Assembly: GCF_008831285.2 (NCBI RefSeq) | Contig: NC_045145.1 | Coordinates: forward strand, 5,762,802-5,826,801 | Direction: 5' to 3' | Origin: Nymphaea colorata | Taxonomy: Eukaryota > Streptophyta > Magnoliopsida > Nymphaeales > Nymphaeaceae | Length of the DNA stretch: 64,000 nt | In this document: positions 61,984 to 64,000 of the stretch, in pieces | How positions within the stretch are numbered: position 1 is the stretch's first letter | How the letters are laid out: each line of letters starts with the position of its first letter | Position numbers and translations under genes: made by a program | The notes under the pieces: generated by a model | Database searches by the model: none | What the model was told of the DNA's origin: nothing | What the model saw: the letters and a program-made list of their open reading frames with translations, nothing else

Positions 61984-64000
61984 GTAAGCAAGTACCTTTT
62001 ATTCTTTTATGTATATGCCAGATCACGTGTCTTGTTTCCTCTGAGTTTTTGTTTTTCATTTGATATAGAGCAAATGAGTTAAAAAGTGTCTGGTTAAAAA
62101 TAGGAACAAGAAACTTACAGAAACAAGCCTAATTTTTTGGCAAATTTACTACTTTTGAAAAACTACAAACAGCTGCCTGGGTTAGTAAAAACGACTCTCA
62201 ATCAAGCTCCATAGACAGCAGTCAACAGAAATCATGTGAATAATGTTAGAAGTACTTTTTCACAACTCGAGGAAAAAATATATTATGGGGTGATTATAGC
62301 CTGATTTGACTTGCATCCTTCTCACCAGATGCAGCCTTTTCCTGATCCAGTGTTTATAGCCTGATTTGCACTTGCATCCTTCTCACCAGATCCATTTGTA
62401 ATTTTTGGTGAAAGAGATGTCCCGCTTGTCAAAATCAAATGCCATTTGTAATGGGGTGTCTAACTTGTGGTTTCTATATTTATGCAAATGCAATCGATTT
62501 ATTTCAATCCTTCACACTTATCAGCATTTTTATTTCCTGAAAATAAGAAAAGAAAAAGGAAAAATAAAGGAAAGTTGAGAAGGTGAAAAAATTGTGATAT
62601 TTTGGGAAAAACAGAAAAATGAAACTTCGTGCTTTATTGCATTTTTCTAGAAACATGATTTTACTATATTTTTAAACTTTTTTTGAGTTTGCATTCAATA
62701 GATTATTAAATGATGTAAATTTGTTCAGTGTCTTTGTAAGAAAACTAGTATAAAATTCAAGTTTTCTTATGTATAATTTTTTCATGTTGTCATTTTTGTA
62801 AAAATTCCTGAGATTTTCTCAAGGAAAAAAAACTTTGTGCTTAACAGTAGAGGAATACTTGACCAATGAAATCCTGAAAATGATGTTTGTGACTGTGATT
62901 TCAATTATTGGATTGAAATTACCGATTCTCTCTCTCTTTGCCATATTCTAGGCCATTCCCAACCACTGTATGGGAGAAAAAGAAAAGGTACAGAGAATAA
63001 GAGAATCCAACAAAATGCTATATGCCATTGTCAGTTGTCACAAATATTGTTCTCAGGTTTTTAACAGCGAGATTTTTCTTGGGAAAAGGAAAAGCTTAAA
63101 AAACTTAAACAAATAAAAAATTCAAAAAATAGGTAAAAATGAAATAAATTCAGTAACTAATAAAAAACATAAATAAAACTAGATAAAAATGATAAAAAGA
63201 ATGTTCTCTTGATGTTAAAAATGATGACAAATAATTTGGTTTAAGTTCAAACTGAATAGTGAATACATGTTTGTATTAATGTTAAAAAAGAGAAAAATGA
63301 AAAATCAGAAAAAATGTGAAAATAACACGATAAATTTGTTTTCGTTTTTTTTTCTAAGTATCACGATTTTTCACGTTTTTACATTAATATCATGATATTT
63401 TCGAAAATATTGTGATATCTGTGATACTGCTATATGCCAAACTCCTCAAAATGCAAACTGAACAAGTTTATAGAAACAATAGATTGTTGTCAACCGGTTC
63501 ATTATGTTGTCCTTGCACATGTATGGTCAAATTACATATGGACCAACTATTTATATTTGGAGCGCTCGGGCCCGTCACCTCATCATTAACTGATCAAAGC
63601 CCTGATTTTTCCACGAGGCCGTTTTGTAACTTGGGGTGTACATTCGTGCTCTTCATTGCAAGTGGGAGCCATTTTTTGATGCATTCATGGGATAGAAATG
63701 GAGATGCAGAAAAGGCGTAGGTATGTATGGATAAAGTGTTAAGTTGTTACGGGTTTGTATGGGTCCACAATATTGCCTGTGTTCACTTATCTAAACACCC
63801 ATTCTCTACAACGGTGGTTGCATACATTTGCAATTACCGTGACACCTTTTACTATCTAGGGAATACATTACTGTCTCATTATTGAGACGTGATTTGCTGC
63901 CTGTTTCACTTCCTTTTTCTATACTTTCTTGCTCTGAACAGATTTTGGGGAGCTCTCAAATAGTTTAGAGCCAGGTCAATTCTAGGACTGGAAATTCCAA
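61984..64000 (+). other. LAZ1-like intron 5, running off the window
   Basis: AT-rich with no exon recognised. Contains a direct repeat (TATAGCCTGATTTG and GCATCCTTCTCACCAGAT at 62294 and 62355) and an A/T-rich element-like stretch at about 63050-63430 ending in ATCACGATT/GTGATATC inverted motifs. Confidence 0.5.
62294..62396. repeat. Direct repeat of about 42 bp in intron 5
   Basis: TATAGCCTGATTTG(CA)CTTGCATCC and TTCTCACCAGAT occur twice, 61 bp apart. Confidence 0.8.

Overview
The window comes from a large, transposon-rich plant nuclear genome, almost certainly a flowering plant. It carries one recognisable host gene, a LAZ1-type DUF300 membrane protein with GT-AG introns. It also holds many plant transposable elements, including Ty3/gypsy retrotransposons primed by initiator-Met tRNA and Ac-like hAT DNA transposons. 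A 100-N gap shows it is a draft scaffold. I cannot name the species.

1-13.1 kb: a Tat-lineage Ty3/gypsy element (identified by its second, archaeal-type RNase H). A degenerate gag-PR-RT-RNaseH-aRNaseH-IN body at 3.24-9.04 kb leads into a 3' UTR of tandem hairpins, a polypurine tract and a long 3' LTR made largely of tandem arrays. The first 3.1 kb is a second, indel-ridden copy of the 3' half of the same element, cut off by the gap.

13.1-38.7 kb: nested retroelements. Three copies (A, B, C) of an LTR-like repeat of about 2.3-3.5 kb read on the minus strand. Copy C (33.6-37.0 kb) has a tRNA-iMet primer site next to it, and unidentified minus-strand ORFs lie in the presumed internal region. 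Inside or beside this sit a decayed plus-strand Ty3/gypsy element with its own LTR and primer site (19.19-22.97 kb), a complete 6.6-kb hAT transposon with an open transposase and a perfect 8-bp target duplication (23,078-29,722), a 467-bp TRIM (33,104-33,570), an LTR fragment matching the 19.2-kb LTR (37.06-37.50 kb) and a minus-strand integrase remnant (about 38.0-38.7 kb).

39.4-41.9 kb: a dead minus-strand hAT transposase. 42.6-64.0 kb: the LAZ1-like gene on the plus strand. Five exons are visible (42,901-61,983); the rest lies past the right edge. Intron 3 is about 15.7 kb because it is a stack of hAT-family elements: A holds B, B holds C and also E, and E holds G. A minus-strand LTR remnant sits in an intron of A. 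Exons 1-5 remain open with consistent splice phases, so the host gene looks functional despite the load.
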